64,000 nt of DNA from the NCBI GenBank assembly GCA_029262995.1, contig JAJCYH010000024.1, positions 124,001 to 188,000 of the forward strand, read 5' to 3'. Positions 1-9,271 of this stretch are shown here, piece by piece. Below the pieces are notes generated by a model. It was not told the origin of the DNA. It did no database searches and saw only the letters and a program-made list of their open reading frames with translations. Each line of letters opens with the position of its first letter. The first letter of the stretch is position 1. The position numbers were made by a program, and so were the translations under genes. Source of the stretch: Saprospiraceae bacterium (lineage in GTDB: Bacteria > Bacteroidota > Bacteroidia > Chitinophagales > Saprospiraceae).

Positions 1-1011
1 CATTGGGGGTACTCGATAACCAAAATGTTTTCTATATATGTCTTCTTGCTTCTTCAATAAGACAATTAATTCTTCCACTGATGTGTTTGGATTGTTATAT
101 TTTTGGGGAGTTTTAAACTGATACCATTCAAAAAGAAAAATTAAACCATCTCTAATGGATGGAAGAGGTACTGTGCCATGTAAATCTTCAGGATACACAT
201 TCCATGAAAAGTTTATTTCGTTTTCTTTATGAGATGACATGAAGGTCGAGAAATCGATTATTGAACGGGCAAACAATGTATATTCAGAAGTGTCTGTCAT
301 GATATTCTCTAAGGTTACTTTTTCATTGTGCATATGTAGCTGTTCAGCAGCCAGCGATACAAAGAGCGATTTACCTCTATAGCTATTTGTTTTAAAACTC
401 TCTTTTGCTTGCATTAACAACTTTTGATTATCCCAATCGAGACTAGGATCAATTGCTATATAGTTTTCAAAGAGATGCCGATGGTTGACAATTATATTTA
501 TTGTAAATAGACCTGCATAGGAATGTCCAATTAATGTGCGATAGGATGTAGTAGGATAGTTATTATCTATATATGGGATAAGTTCTTTTTCAATAAATTT
601 AGTGAAGTTTTCGGCACCTCCAGTTTCAGAATCTATTGTATTGCCTCTTCTCATTTGTACTTGGGATGTAGTTAAATCTCTTGTTCTATGGGTTCTATTT
701 GAGATTCCAACAAGAATCATATGTGGCAAGTAATGCCCCCAATAATTATTGTAAACTGTTTCTAAAGTGTTTTTCAGAGAAAATCCATCCAATATGTAAA
801 CCACCGGATATTTATCAACATTATTTGGATTGTAATTCTCGGGAAGCTTTACCCAAAATTCCTTATTTTCATTAAGAGATTTTGAAAATATGGTGTCAAT
901 GATTTCTGATTTAAATTGCTCTTCCAGTTGAATCTCTTTTGATTGTGCAACTATATCTTGAAATAACGTAAAGATTAAAGCGACTGATAGAGTAATAGGT
1001 ATTATATTCAT
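1..1011 (-). CDS. Secreted alpha/beta-hydrolase esterase, 3' end outside window
   Basis: My translation of the minus strand from the ATG at 1011 stays open for 337 codons to the window edge, so the C-terminus is missing. It starts with a signal peptide (about residues 1-22) and continues into an esterase D/Fes-like fold: a VVYILDG strand near residue 75, then the nucleophile elbow GHSYAG near residue 165. The family hydrolyses esters such as siderophore or acyl esters outside the cytoplasm. A late His in a DLHG context fits the third triad member. The substrate cannot be told from sequence. It lies upstream of nothing obvious on its strand and about 90 bases from the SDR gene at 1101, which it does not overlap. 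Confidence 0.8.
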   Translation of the reverse strand, partial: MNIIPITLSVALIFTLFQDIVAQSKEIQLEEQFKSEIIDTIFSKSLNENKEFWVKLPENYNPNNVDKYPVVYILDGFSLKNTLETVYNNYWGHYLPHMILVGISNRTHRTRDLTTSQVQMRRGNTIDSETGGAENFTKFIEKELIPYIDNNYPTTSYRTLIGHSYAGLFTINIIVNHRHLFENYIAIDPSLDWDNQKLLMQAKESFKTNSYRGKSLFVSLAAEQLHMHNEKVTLENIMTDTSEYTLFARSIIDFSTFMSSHKENEINFSWNVYPEDLHGTVPLPSIRDGLIFLFEWYQFKTPQKYNNPNTSVEELIVLLKKQEDIYRKHFGYRVPPM

Positions 1012-1100
1012 TCTTAAATTAAAATTTATTAATTTCAAATAATATTTAGAATAGCACTTGTGATTGTATATAGATTAACCTGTTGTTTATAGACATCTGC

Positions 1101-2039
1101 TTATTCTGAAAATTGGTTTAAGGGTATTCGAGCTGGTTTGAAATTTATTCCTAATTCATTTTTAGCTAAGTTGTTATTATAAACCATCCTTGGTTTGCCT
1201 TCAGCTTCTTGATTATTAAGCATTAAAGTTATATCTGAAATCTTATAGCTCTCACTTGATAATAAATAATTTCTTCCATGAATTCCTTTTATAGTTGCTG
1301 CTTTATAGACACCTTCTGCAACATCTGTCACATCTACAATAGCAAATTCAATATTGTTATCATAAAACATTTGAATGAAGGGATTTGGAGCAATTTTATT
1401 TTTAAATAGAAATTGTAATCCCATGGATGTTGAATCTTGCCTTTGGGATAATGCTTTTCCCATTACTCCTACTGGTGATACAGTGTTAATTTCAAAACTC
1501 AAACTAGGATTATCTGAAATGAATTTTTCGACTACTTGATTCGCAAGATATTTGGCTTGTGCATAAGGGTGGCTTTTATCACTCATAAACGGAGTATCAT
1601 TCTCACTAATTTGATCACCTTGCTTTTTGTCATCAGGGAGAAGAGGAAAGTTAGTATTATAAGCAGCAACAGAGGCAATGAATATAACCTTTTCGATCCC
1701 TGATGTATTCTGAATGGCTTCAAGAAAATTTTCTGTACCCTTAATAGTTGGATCAAATAATTCGGACTTAGGGTCTTTAACGTCAAGTTGAAAAGGTGTT
1801 CCTCCATGCACGACAATATTACATCCTTGCAAAAAACTTCCAAGCTCTGATTTATTTTCAACATTTAGTTGTACGATTTCTAAATTATCGGAATTTGGTA
1901 GCAGTTTAAGATGCTCGTATTTTTCTTTTTTTGAAATATCTGTAGCAGATACTTTCACCTTGAATCCTTCACTTAGAAATTTTTTAACATTATAGCTTCC
2001 TATGAATCCTGAGCCTCCAATAATGCCTACTTTTGTCAT
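1101..2039 (-). CDS. NAD(P)-dependent epimerase/reductase-like extended SDR
   Basis: This 312-residue protein opens with the Rossmann motif GGSGFIGSY (residues 8-16) and has the SDR catalytic pair as YAQAK near residue 160, preceded by a conserved serine (IASVAAY). It is of the dihydroflavonol-reductase/nucleoside-sugar-epimerase type, which act on a carbonyl or hydroxyl using NAD(P)H. Length is normal for the family. Substrate is unknown. It is in the same direction as the DinB-like and TetR genes upstream, separated by 85 bases and more, so a loose unit with them is possible. Confidence 0.85.
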   Translation of the reverse strand: MTKVGIIGGSGFIGSYNVKKFLSEGFKVKVSATDISKKEKYEHLKLLPNSDNLEIVQLNVENKSELGSFLQGCNIVVHGGTPFQLDVKDPKSELFDPTIKGTENFLEAIQNTSGIEKVIFIASVAAYNTNFPLLPDDKKQGDQISENDTPFMSDKSHPYAQAKYLANQVVEKFISDNPSLSFEINTVSPVGVMGKALSQRQDSTSMGLQFLFKNKIAPNPFIQMFYDNNIEFAIVDVTDVAEGVYKAATIKGIHGRNYLLSSESYKISDITLMLNNQEAEGKPRMVYNNNLAKNELGINFKPARIPLNQFSE

Positions 2040-2124
2040 GATAAATTTATTAAATTAAATCACTTACTTCTATTCTTTTTGCGATTAGCTCTAACGTTTT
2101 GTTTAAAATGTATTAAATGCGTTT

Positions 2125-2646
2125 TTATCTTTTACTTTGGTTTACTTTTATTTCAGCTATTTTAGCTAGATGATGGTCATCATGTTCTGCTACAAATAAA
2201 AATAAATCCATAATTCGCATCGGTTTCTTTAATCTTGGATGTAATGCAGTTTTAAACACATCTTGTTCTTTCAATTCATTTAGTTTTGTTAAAGTGGTTT
2301 GTCGTAACCCTTGAAATTGCAATAACAAGTCGCTTATATGCTTTTTGTTATGTTGTGCAAAATGAGTTTTTTTGTTTTCTAAGTCAGCTGGCCTTAAATA
2401 TTGAAGACCATTCATTATATCGTTAAGTCTTCCATGCCATAATGGTTCCAAATCAATTAGATGTCCAATGTTTTCTTTTAATGACCATTTATCATTTGGT
2501 TTTATTTCCAACAATTCTGAAGGTAAAGCTACAATCATTTCATTCAATCTTATATAAGTTCCGTCTAGTCTTTCAATAATAGAAGGAAAAATATTTTGCT
2601 CAAATGAAAAATCAAATTTTCGATCAAACCACCTTATTTGCTGCAT
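2125..2646 (-). CDS. DinB-family four-helix metalloprotein
   Basis: The 173-residue product matches the DinB/YfiT-like fold: a first metal-ligand His in the motif NIGHLIDLEPLW (around residue 65) and the HDDHH motif near residue 154 supply the expected three-His site. Family members include bacillithiol transferases and many proteins without known reaction. No signal peptide, so it is cytoplasmic. An AACG-type motif lies on each side (about 2091 and 2681), like those at the cassette ends further right, but I could not find matching inverted ends here. Confidence 0.8.
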   Translation of the reverse strand: MQQIRWFDRKFDFSFEQNIFPSIIERLDGTYIRLNEMIVALPSELLEIKPNDKWSLKENIGHLIDLEPLWHGRLNDIMNGLQYLRPADLENKKTHFAQHNKKHISDLLLQFQGLRQTTLTKLNELKEQDVFKTALHPRLKKPMRIMDLFLFVAEHDDHHLAKIAEIKVNQSKR

Positions 2647-2816
2647 ATATTTCGTTTTCGTTACCTTTACATTAAGTGTACCTAACGAATGTGCTGGTTA
2701 AGACTTCATTTCTACTGTAAACTATAAATTATCCTTTAGATCTAAAATAAATGATTTTATTGTTTAAAGTATAAAATCCATTAATTTATTAAAAAAGTTA
2801 ATCCAGTTCAATTGTT

Positions 2817-3491
2817 TTATCCTCTGTCTATTATGTTGGTTGAAAATTGGTTCAACATCACAATTAAATCCTCGTTTTGATTTTTTCCAGATTTGATACT
2901 GCTAAGTTTTGGTAGGTGCTCAGAAAAGTAAATTTGATTATTGGACATCTCAAATAAATTGCTTGCTAAGCTTGTGCTGTATTTGAATTTAGGGTTGATG
3001 TCAGAAATAATATCTGCAACTACCTTGACCAATTTCTTATAAGAGATGAATAATCCTGCTTTATTCTCTTTGTCAATCGAATTTATATGATAAGCTTTAC
3101 CTCCATCATTGATAACCACTTTATGAAGTAAATTTTCATTAATATACTTGTTCATTAGATTTTCAGAAGTAGCTTTTACCAAATTGTCAATTGCTATTTC
3201 TAATTTCTTTTTTGGGTCTTCAATATTTTTAATATTAATCGATATCAAATAGTGCACCCACTCCCAGTACCAAGAAGTTAGAAAGAGTAATAAAAAATGC
3301 TTGTTTTCAAAATATCTATAAATGGACTTTTCTGCAGATCCAATTTCCATCGCTAGCTTTCTAAAAGTAAAGGCTTCAAATCCGATTTGATTTATCATGA
3401 TAATACTATGCTCCATAATTTTTTTCCCCAGGTTTGACTCCTGAGGATCTTTATTATAAAGGCTATTATTTAGATCAAATTTGATATCCAT
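2817..3491 (-). CDS. TetR/AcrR-family transcriptional regulator
   Basis: The 224-residue protein has an N-terminal TetR helix-turn-helix (about residues 22-70) with the usual pattern: a helix ending GFEAFTFRKLA, then the recognition helix region SAEKSIYRYFENK. The C-terminal ligand domain is not similar to anything I can name. It is divergent from the SulP/carbonic anhydrase operon, and a perfect 15-base palindrome lies between the two starts. It therefore probably represses itself and possibly that operon; this is inferred from position only. Confidence 0.85.
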   Translation of the reverse strand: MDIKFDLNNSLYNKDPQESNLGKKIMEHSIIMINQIGFEAFTFRKLAMEIGSAEKSIYRYFENKHFLLLFLTSWYWEWVHYLISINIKNIEDPKKKLEIAIDNLVKATSENLMNKYINENLLHKVVINDGGKAYHINSIDKENKAGLFISYKKLVKVVADIISDINPKFKYSTSLASNLFEMSNNQIYFSEHLPKLSSIKSGKNQNEDLIVMLNQFSTNIIDRG

Positions 3492-3546
3492 AAAAACAAT
3501 TTAAGACAGTTAATGTTAATATTATGTCAAGTTATTAAATATATAC

Positions 3547-3561
3547 GACAGTATTACTGTC
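3547..3561. promoter_or_regulatory. Palindromic operator candidate for the TetR regulator
   Basis: GACAGTATTACTGTC is a perfect palindrome around a central T. It lies in the divergent gap, 56 bases before the tetR-type start and about 20 bases before a -7 box for the rightward genes. A second half-site, GACAGTTA, lies near 3505. TetR dimers typically bind palindromes of this size in such gaps, so this is the best operator candidate. Confidence 0.55.
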
Positions 3562-3579
3562 TTTAACCAAATAAATATA

Positions 3580-3587
3580 TATCTTTG
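3580..3587 (+). promoter_or_regulatory. Bacteroidota -7 box (TATCTTTG)
   Basis: TATCTTTG matches the Bacteroidota sigma-ABfrA -7 consensus TAnnTTTG and ends 15 bases before the ATG at 3603. The leader would be very short. No clear -33 TTG is seen. Confidence 0.5.
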
Positions 3588-3602
3588 TATTATCAGGACT
3601 AA

Positions 3603-3896
3603 ATGAAAATACTTGTATACATATCGTTATTGTTGCTTTCGACAGTTTGTGTTGGGGTAGTCCTTGATAAATATGATATTAGTGAATTTGAAATTTTATT
3701 GTTTGATACGCCAGGAGATGGAAATTCCGAAAAGGATTCATCAGAAAATTCTGAAGACGATTCAGAAAAGGACTCGGTCAAACTAATCCAAACTGCGCAA
3801 TTAACTTTTCGAAAGCCTTGCCTATATAGTCATATAATCCTGGCTAGTAATGGGCATTTCATGGAAATTCCACAACCACCTCCAGAAGAAATTTAA
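3603..3896 (+). CDS. Small exported Ser/Asp/Glu-rich protein
   Basis: This 97-residue protein has a hydrophobic N-terminus (residues 1-20) like a signal peptide or anchor, then a Ser/Asp/Glu/Lys-rich low-complexity stretch (about residues 38-60) and a proline-rich end (PQPPPEE). I do not recognise the family. It is the first gene after the -7 box at 3580 and lies 86 bases before the SulP gene, so it is probably in the same transcript. The reverse strand is also open here but has no independent support. Confidence 0.5.
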   Translation: MKILVYISLLLLSTVCVGVVLDKYDISEFEILLFDTPGDGNSEKDSSENSEDDSEKDSVKLIQTAQLTFRKPCLYSHIILASNGHFMEIPQPPPEEI

Positions 3897-3982
3897 TATT
3901 TTTTCGGTTCTTTCCTTTTACAGTAGTGTGATTTAGATAATTCATTGCTGTAGTATTATTTAATTATTTCAACGATAAATTT

Positions 3983-5596
3983 ATGAGTTTAAATAAAAAG
4001 AACTTCGCTTTTGGAAGTCTTAAAAGAGATATACCTTCTAGTATAGTTGTATTTTTTGTTGCCCTACCACTCTGTTTGGGAATTGCATTGGCAAGTGGAG
4101 CACCACTTTTTTCAGGATTGATAGCAGGAATTGTAGGGGGTATTGTTGTAGGAGCTCTGAGTGGTTCTCAAATAGGAGTTAGTGGTCCTGCTGCAGGATT
4201 AGCAGCAATTGTCCTAGCAGCAATAAGTACCTTGGGTAGTTGGGAAAACTTTCTGCTTGCTGTTGTATTAGGTGGTATAATTCAAGTTGTTTTTGGTCTT
4301 TTAAAGGCAGGTATAATCGGTTATTATTTCCCTTCATCAGTGATAAAGGGAATGCTGACAGGTATAGGTATTATAATCATTCTTAAGCAAATACCACACT
4401 TCTTTGGATATGATGCTGTTCCAGAAGGTAACTTGGCGTTCAAACAGCTTGATGGCGAAAATACCTTTTCTGAATTATCTGTTATGTTCAGTAATATAAA
4501 TATTGGGCCAACTTTAATAGCTTGTATTGCACTTGCTATTTTAATATTGTGGGACAAAGTTTTAGTTCATAAAGCCACTTTCTTCAAAATAGTGCAGGGT
4601 CCATTAGTCGCGGTAGTACTAGGTATCCTTTATTATATATTCACTGAAGGTACATCATATGGAATAACTATGGACCAATTAGTTAGTGTTCCTGTTCCTA
4701 GTGACTTTTCTTCATTTTTGGGGCAGTTTAGTTTACCCAATTTTGGAGCTATTACAACGCCTGCCGTATGGGTGACAGCCTTTACGATTGCATTGGTAGC
4801 AAGTTTGGAGACTCTTTTATGTGTGGAAGCAACTGACAAATTAGATCCTGAGAAGAGAGTCACACCAACCAATCGGGAACTATTAGCTCAGGGTACTGGC
4901 AATATTATTTCTGGTATGATTGGAGGTTTACCTATTACCCAAGTTATTGTAAGAAGTTCAGCCAATATCCAATCAGGTGGAAAAACTAAAAAATCAGCGA
5001 TCATCCATGGGTTCTTATTACTTATCTCTGTTTTACTAATTCCTGGACTACTTAACATGATACCTCTTTCGGTATTAGCAGCAATCTTACTTATCGTTGG
5101 AATTAAATTGGCCAAACCTGCTTTGTTTAAAGTAATGTACGACTTAGGTTGGAAACAATTCCTTCCTTTCATTGTGACAATCCTTGGAATAATATTTACA
5201 GACCTATTAGTAGGAATAGGATTAGGACTTCTTGTCGGTATCTGCGTGATTTTGATTAAGAGTTATCAAAATTCTCATTTCTTGAACATAGAGGATAAAA
5301 GTAACGGTAGACAGAAATTTAAAATGACTCTGGCCGAAGAAGTAACCTTTTTTAATAAGGGAGCAATTCTTAATGAGTTAGATAAATTACCTGCAGACTC
5401 ATTTCTTGAATTGGATGTAAGAAAGACTAGGTACTTGGATAATGATATTATTGAAATCTTAGAAGATTTTGCTTTCAAAGCAAAAAATAGAAATATAGAT
5501 ATCAAGTTAGTTTCTGAACTAGGTATTGTCGAAAACCCTCCGAGCTACATAGAATTTTTCAAACTAAGGCCTAAAGCCCAATTATCTAATAATTAA
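3983..5596 (+). CDS. SulP-family anion (probably bicarbonate) transporter
   Basis: This is a 537-residue integral membrane protein with the SulP signature near the start (VALPLCLGIALASG, residues about 27-40, and GSQIGVSGPAAGL, about 68-80) and roughly 10-12 further hydrophobic segments. Residues about 450-530 form a degenerate STAS-like cytoplasmic tail. SulP carriers move sulfate, bicarbonate or other anions with Na+ or H+. The carbonic anhydrase gene begins 11 bases after its stop, which argues for bicarbonate, as in BicA-type systems. This specificity is inferred from the neighbour. Confidence 0.9.
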   Translation: MSLNKKNFAFGSLKRDIPSSIVVFFVALPLCLGIALASGAPLFSGLIAGIVGGIVVGALSGSQIGVSGPAAGLAAIVLAAISTLGSWENFLLAVVLGGIIQVVFGLLKAGIIGYYFPSSVIKGMLTGIGIIIILKQIPHFFGYDAVPEGNLAFKQLDGENTFSELSVMFSNINIGPTLIACIALAILILWDKVLVHKATFFKIVQGPLVAVVLGILYYIFTEGTSYGITMDQLVSVPVPSDFSSFLGQFSLPNFGAITTPAVWVTAFTIALVASLETLLCVEATDKLDPEKRVTPTNRELLAQGTGNIISGMIGGLPITQVIVRSSANIQSGGKTKKSAIIHGFLLLISVLLIPGLLNMIPLSVLAAILLIVGIKLAKPALFKVMYDLGWKQFLPFIVTILGIIFTDLLVGIGLGLLVGICVILIKSYQNSHFLNIEDKSNGRQKFKMTLAEEVTFFNKGAILNELDKLPADSFLELDVRKTRYLDNDIIEILEDFAFKAKNRNIDIKLVSELGIVENPPSYIEFFKLRPKAQLSNN

Positions 5597-5607
5597 ATAT
5601 TAATAAA

Positions 5608-6258
5608 ATGAATTTAGCAGAATTAAATACACATACTCAGACAAAAGAAACACAATATGAAATTTCCCCAATAATTGCACTTAAGCTTTTGAAGGAAGGA
5701 AATCATCGATTTTTTGAAAATAAACGTTTAGATCGTAGTCTATTAAAACAAGTAGATTATACAAGTAATGGGCAATATCCATTTGCAACTATATTAAGTT
5801 GTATTGACTCAAGAGTGTCATCTGAATTGATATTTGACCAAGGCATAGGTGATATATTCAGTATTCGCATAGCAGGTAATTTTGTGAACCAGGATATTCT
5901 TGGAAGTATGGAGTTTGCTTGTAAATTGGCTGGTACTAAAGTCATTGTTGTCCTAGGGCACACAAGTTGTGGAGCAGTAAAGGGGGCATGTGACAATGCC
6001 AAATTAGGTAATCTAACAGCAATGTTACATAAGATTATTCCAGCTGTTAATGTTGTAGAAGAACCCGTAAATAGAGAGCAGAGGAATTCATCGAACATTG
6101 ATTTTGTGAATGAGGTAGCTAAGAAAAATGTATATCTAAATATTGACCGAATACTGGCAGAAAGTCCAATACTAGCAGATATGCAAAAGAATGGCGAAAT
6201 ACAGATCATTGGAGGCATGTATGATATAAGTACAGGTAAAGTGGAGTTCTATGATTGA
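5608..6258 (+). CDS. Beta-class carbonic anhydrase
   Basis: The 216-residue enzyme interconverts CO2 and bicarbonate. Zinc ligands and catalytic residues are all present: Cys65, Asp67 and Arg69 in SCIDSR, then His118 and Cys121 in GHTSCG. Length and motif spacing are normal for the family. It follows the SulP gene by 11 bases and overlaps the start of the DUF2490 gene by 8 bases, which indicates translational coupling. The pair probably supplies or retains inorganic carbon for anaplerotic carboxylation or pH control. Confidence 0.95.
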   Translation: MNLAELNTHTQTKETQYEISPIIALKLLKEGNHRFFENKRLDRSLLKQVDYTSNGQYPFATILSCIDSRVSSELIFDQGIGDIFSIRIAGNFVNQDILGSMEFACKLAGTKVIVVLGHTSCGAVKGACDNAKLGNLTAMLHKIIPAVNVVEEPVNREQRNSSNIDFVNEVAKKNVYLNIDRILAESPILADMQKNGEIQIIGGMYDISTGKVEFYD

Positions 6259-6937
6259 TTCAAAATATAAATTGAAAACAAAATTTATTGGTATTTTGGT
6301 TGCAGTACTTGTTTTTGTACTGCTGCCTTTATTTTCATTTTCGCAAGAAAGTGACCTTGGGAATTGGTTGATTTATATTGGGGACAAAAAAGTGAGCTCT
6401 AATTGGAATATTCATCATGAAGTTCAATATAGAAATTACAATGCAATAGGGGATTTGGAGCAATTACTGCTAAGGACGGGTTTGGGTTATGATCTGCGTG
6501 ATAATGCAAATATACTTTTAGGGTATGGCTTTATTCATAGTCAAAATTATTTATCTAACTCTGATGAAAAAGATAAGCTTGATGAACATAGAATTTTTCA
6601 GCAGTTTATAAACAAATCAAAAATTGGAAGTGTAGGATTGCAGCATCGATATAGGTTTGAGCAACGTTTTATTGGAGAAGACTTTAAATTGAGATTTAGA
6701 TATTTTCTAGGGATTAGAGTGCCTTTGGAATTTCAAGAGAATGATAGATTTTATTTATCAGCTTACAATGAAATATTCTTAAATAGCCAGGCAAATGTAT
6801 TTGACAGGAATAGAACTTACTTTGGAGTTGGTCAAGAATTGAATGAGAAGTTTAGATTGGAAATTGGCTATATGAATCAATTCTTGAATGGCATTAATCG
6901 AGATCAAATTAATTTTATTTTGTTTAGTTCATTTTAG
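6251..6937 (+). CDS. DUF2490 outer-membrane protein
   Basis: The 228-residue product has a signal peptide (about residues 1-32, ending FSFSQ) and alternating beta-strands with the typical DUF2490 pattern (WLIYIGDKKVSSNWNIHHEVQYR). The family is a predicted small outer-membrane barrel of unknown function. It overlaps the carbonic anhydrase stop by 8 bases, so it is the last gene of the same operon, and might act as an outer-membrane pore for it. That role is inference. Confidence 0.8.
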   Translation: MIDSKYKLKTKFIGILVAVLVFVLLPLFSFSQESDLGNWLIYIGDKKVSSNWNIHHEVQYRNYNAIGDLEQLLLRTGLGYDLRDNANILLGYGFIHSQNYLSNSDEKDKLDEHRIFQQFINKSKIGSVGLQHRYRFEQRFIGEDFKLRFRYFLGIRVPLEFQENDRFYLSAYNEIFLNSQANVFDRNRTYFGVGQELNEKFRLEIGYMNQFLNGINRDQINFILFSSF

Positions 6938-7780
6938 AAAAATTTTCAGGACTGATCTCACTTTTTTCTAGTAGGAAACTGTATATGTGTGAAGTATTGT
7001 AGTTTTTAACTATTAAGTTTTTATTCTTGTTAATGTGATGGGTTATTTTTTTTCAATAATCAAAATAATGAATTTATTATTTCATTTGCTATATCTACTT
7101 ACCTGCATGTATGTAACTTTTCATTTATCAGATTCCAGTTCCCACATTCGACTAGAGATTTCTCTAATAGTTTCTAATTCTCAGTTTAAAAATTATTGAT
7201 CAACATATTCAAAACCAATTCTAGGGTTTATTTAGCATTGTTTTGAAAATACTTCAATAGTTTTTTGGATTTTATATAAGAACAATATTCCAATATATTT
7301 CGATAGGTAGAAGCTTGTCTTGTATAGAAAAAAAATAATATCTTGGTTTATCAACATATTTCTTTCATCAAAATTTACAGCAGTAATATAAAGGGTATGG
7401 AATAGTTTAGCAGTATTTATATAATCAAGTTTAGCTTCTTTTAGAGTTAAATTTTCAGAAGGTGTGCAAGGTATTATCTAGAAAAATATAAAAAAGATAT
7501 AAAGTATATTGCTCATATTAATTGATCTAAAGTGTTTTTAACATTCAATTCATATGTAGGAAGCTTAGTAGGATAAACTGTCTCATGTGACTAAACGTGT
7601 TCATAGTATGAAAAGAAGTGTTTTTCTGGAATATAGAAGGGTAGTGTGATGCTGGACATGCAGTAGCACATGTTGGTTGACATAGGAAAATTAGGATTTT
7701 AATGTACTCTTTTATCCATTTTAAGATAGTATTTCACTCAGTATGTGATCCACTCCGAAAATGAAAGATTTATAACTATA
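6938..7780. other. Noncoding gap, nothing recognised
   Basis: These 843 bases are very AT-rich and broken by stops in all frames. I found no gene fragment, RNA or clear terminator. They separate the rightward DUF2490 gene from the leftward end of the acyl-CoA ligase gene, so transcription converges here. Confidence 0.5.
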
Positions 7781-9265
7781 TCATCTATTAGAAAAAGTTT
7801 CCTTTAATTTTTTTCTGTCCAGTTTCCCAGACTCATTTTTAGGAAGTTTATCAAGCACAACTAAATATTTTGGGATTTTGTACTTTGATAATCTAGGTGT
7901 ACAAAACGCCTTTAAATCATTGTAACTGAACTCAGATTTTGAGTGCAAACTCAATATGGCTTTACCTGATTCACCCCATTTTTTATCAGCCACTGAAATG
8001 ACTACGACTTCCGATATATTCGGATGAGATTTCAACACGTGTTCAATTTCTGCAGGATATATATTTTCTCCTCCTGAAATATACATGTTCTTAATACGGT
8101 CTACTATATATAGAAATCCTTCCTCATCTTTTAAAGCAATATCACCTGTTTTCAGCCACCCATCATTAAGTATTTTTGATGTCTCTTTTGTTTGCTTGAA
8201 GTACGCTTTCATTGTCATGGGACCTTTTATTAATAATTGACCTCTCTTATTATTGTCTAATTCTATGCCTTCATCTGAAACTATTTTGGTTTTCACATAT
8301 AAATTGGGTTTTCCAATCGAACCAATTTTTCTTATAGCGTCATTTTCATGCAGGCTTGTCAAATTGGGTCCTGCTTCTGTCATGCCATATCCTTGTCTGA
8401 TAAAGATCCCCTTCTCATGATAAGTTTCAATTAATTGTATGGAGATTGATTCTCCGCCTACCAATATGTACTTGAGAGTATCAAGCTTGACGGATTTGAA
8501 GATTGGTTGGTCCGCCATCATTTTTAACATGGTAGGCACTCCCATGAATATAGAGCAATGATATTCTTCTAATAGGGTGAGTATACGTTCAGGATCAAAT
8601 TTTCTCATTAAAATGATAGTACCTCCTACATGTAAAAGAGGGGTAAGAAGGACATTCCAACCTCCTGTATGAAAAGGGGGCATACACACAATAGTGCTTG
8701 TATCTGCATGGAGAGTAACACTAATCATCGTATTGACACTATTCCAAAACAACATTTTACGTGTATACATTACGCCTTTAGGAAGGCCACTTGACCCTGA
8801 AGTAAATAAGATAAATATTTCATCATCGGGTAAAATGTCCGGTGATTTATATTTAGCTGAATCATGAGAATTTATTTGACCAAAAAGTTCTTTAAAGTTT
8901 TTGACAACTGTTAAGTCATTAGTTTTTATTTGATAAAACTCATCATGCAGAACAAGAACTGGCTCGATTTCTTGTAAAAGTATTGATATTTCTATCTGTG
9001 TCAGTCTATAATTAATAGGAACAATTACGATCCCTGTTTTTTGTGCAATCGCAAACAAATAAATATATTCGATACAATTGAAGGCTATTATTGCAATTCG
9101 GTCTCCTTTTTTAATACCTAGATATTGAAAATAAGAAGCACCAATGTTGGCAATTTGATTTATTTCTTTGTAGGAATACTCTTTTCCGTTATGTGCAGTG
9201 ATAATAGCGATTTGCTCCGGTGTTGTTTCTGATCTGAATGAAAACCAATCTTGAGTCATAATCAT
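7781..9265 (-). CDS. AMP-forming acyl-CoA synthetase (class I adenylating enzyme)
   Basis: The 494-residue enzyme activates a carboxylic acid as acyl-AMP and passes it to CoA or a carrier. Visible motifs are the P-loop TSGSSGLPKG (about 155-164), GYGMTEAGP, the TGD motif in KTGDIALKDEEGF, the hinge DRIKNMYISGGENIYPAEIE region and the C-terminal catalytic lysine context PKNESGKLDRK. Length is typical of medium- or long-chain ligases. It follows the KASIII-like gene by 6 bases and is the last gene of the leftward cluster. A second start two codons in (MTQDW) is possible. Confidence 0.9.
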   Translation of the reverse strand: MIMTQDWFSFRSETTPEQIAIITAHNGKEYSYKEINQIANIGASYFQYLGIKKGDRIAIIAFNCIEYIYLFAIAQKTGIVIVPINYRLTQIEISILLQEIEPVLVLHDEFYQIKTNDLTVVKNFKELFGQINSHDSAKYKSPDILPDDEIFILFTSGSSGLPKGVMYTRKMLFWNSVNTMISVTLHADTSTIVCMPPFHTGGWNVLLTPLLHVGGTIILMRKFDPERILTLLEEYHCSIFMGVPTMLKMMADQPIFKSVKLDTLKYILVGGESISIQLIETYHEKGIFIRQGYGMTEAGPNLTSLHENDAIRKIGSIGKPNLYVKTKIVSDEGIELDNNKRGQLLIKGPMTMKAYFKQTKETSKILNDGWLKTGDIALKDEEGFLYIVDRIKNMYISGGENIYPAEIEHVLKSHPNISEVVVISVADKKWGESGKAILSLHSKSEFSYNDLKAFCTPRLSKYKIPKYLVVLDKLPKNESGKLDRKKLKETFSNR

Positions 9266-9271
9266 CCAAAG

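Noticed and set aside
2085-2690. Cassette structure around the DinB-like gene
   Set aside because: CTAACG motifs occur on both sides, but no complementary ends or hairpin were found.
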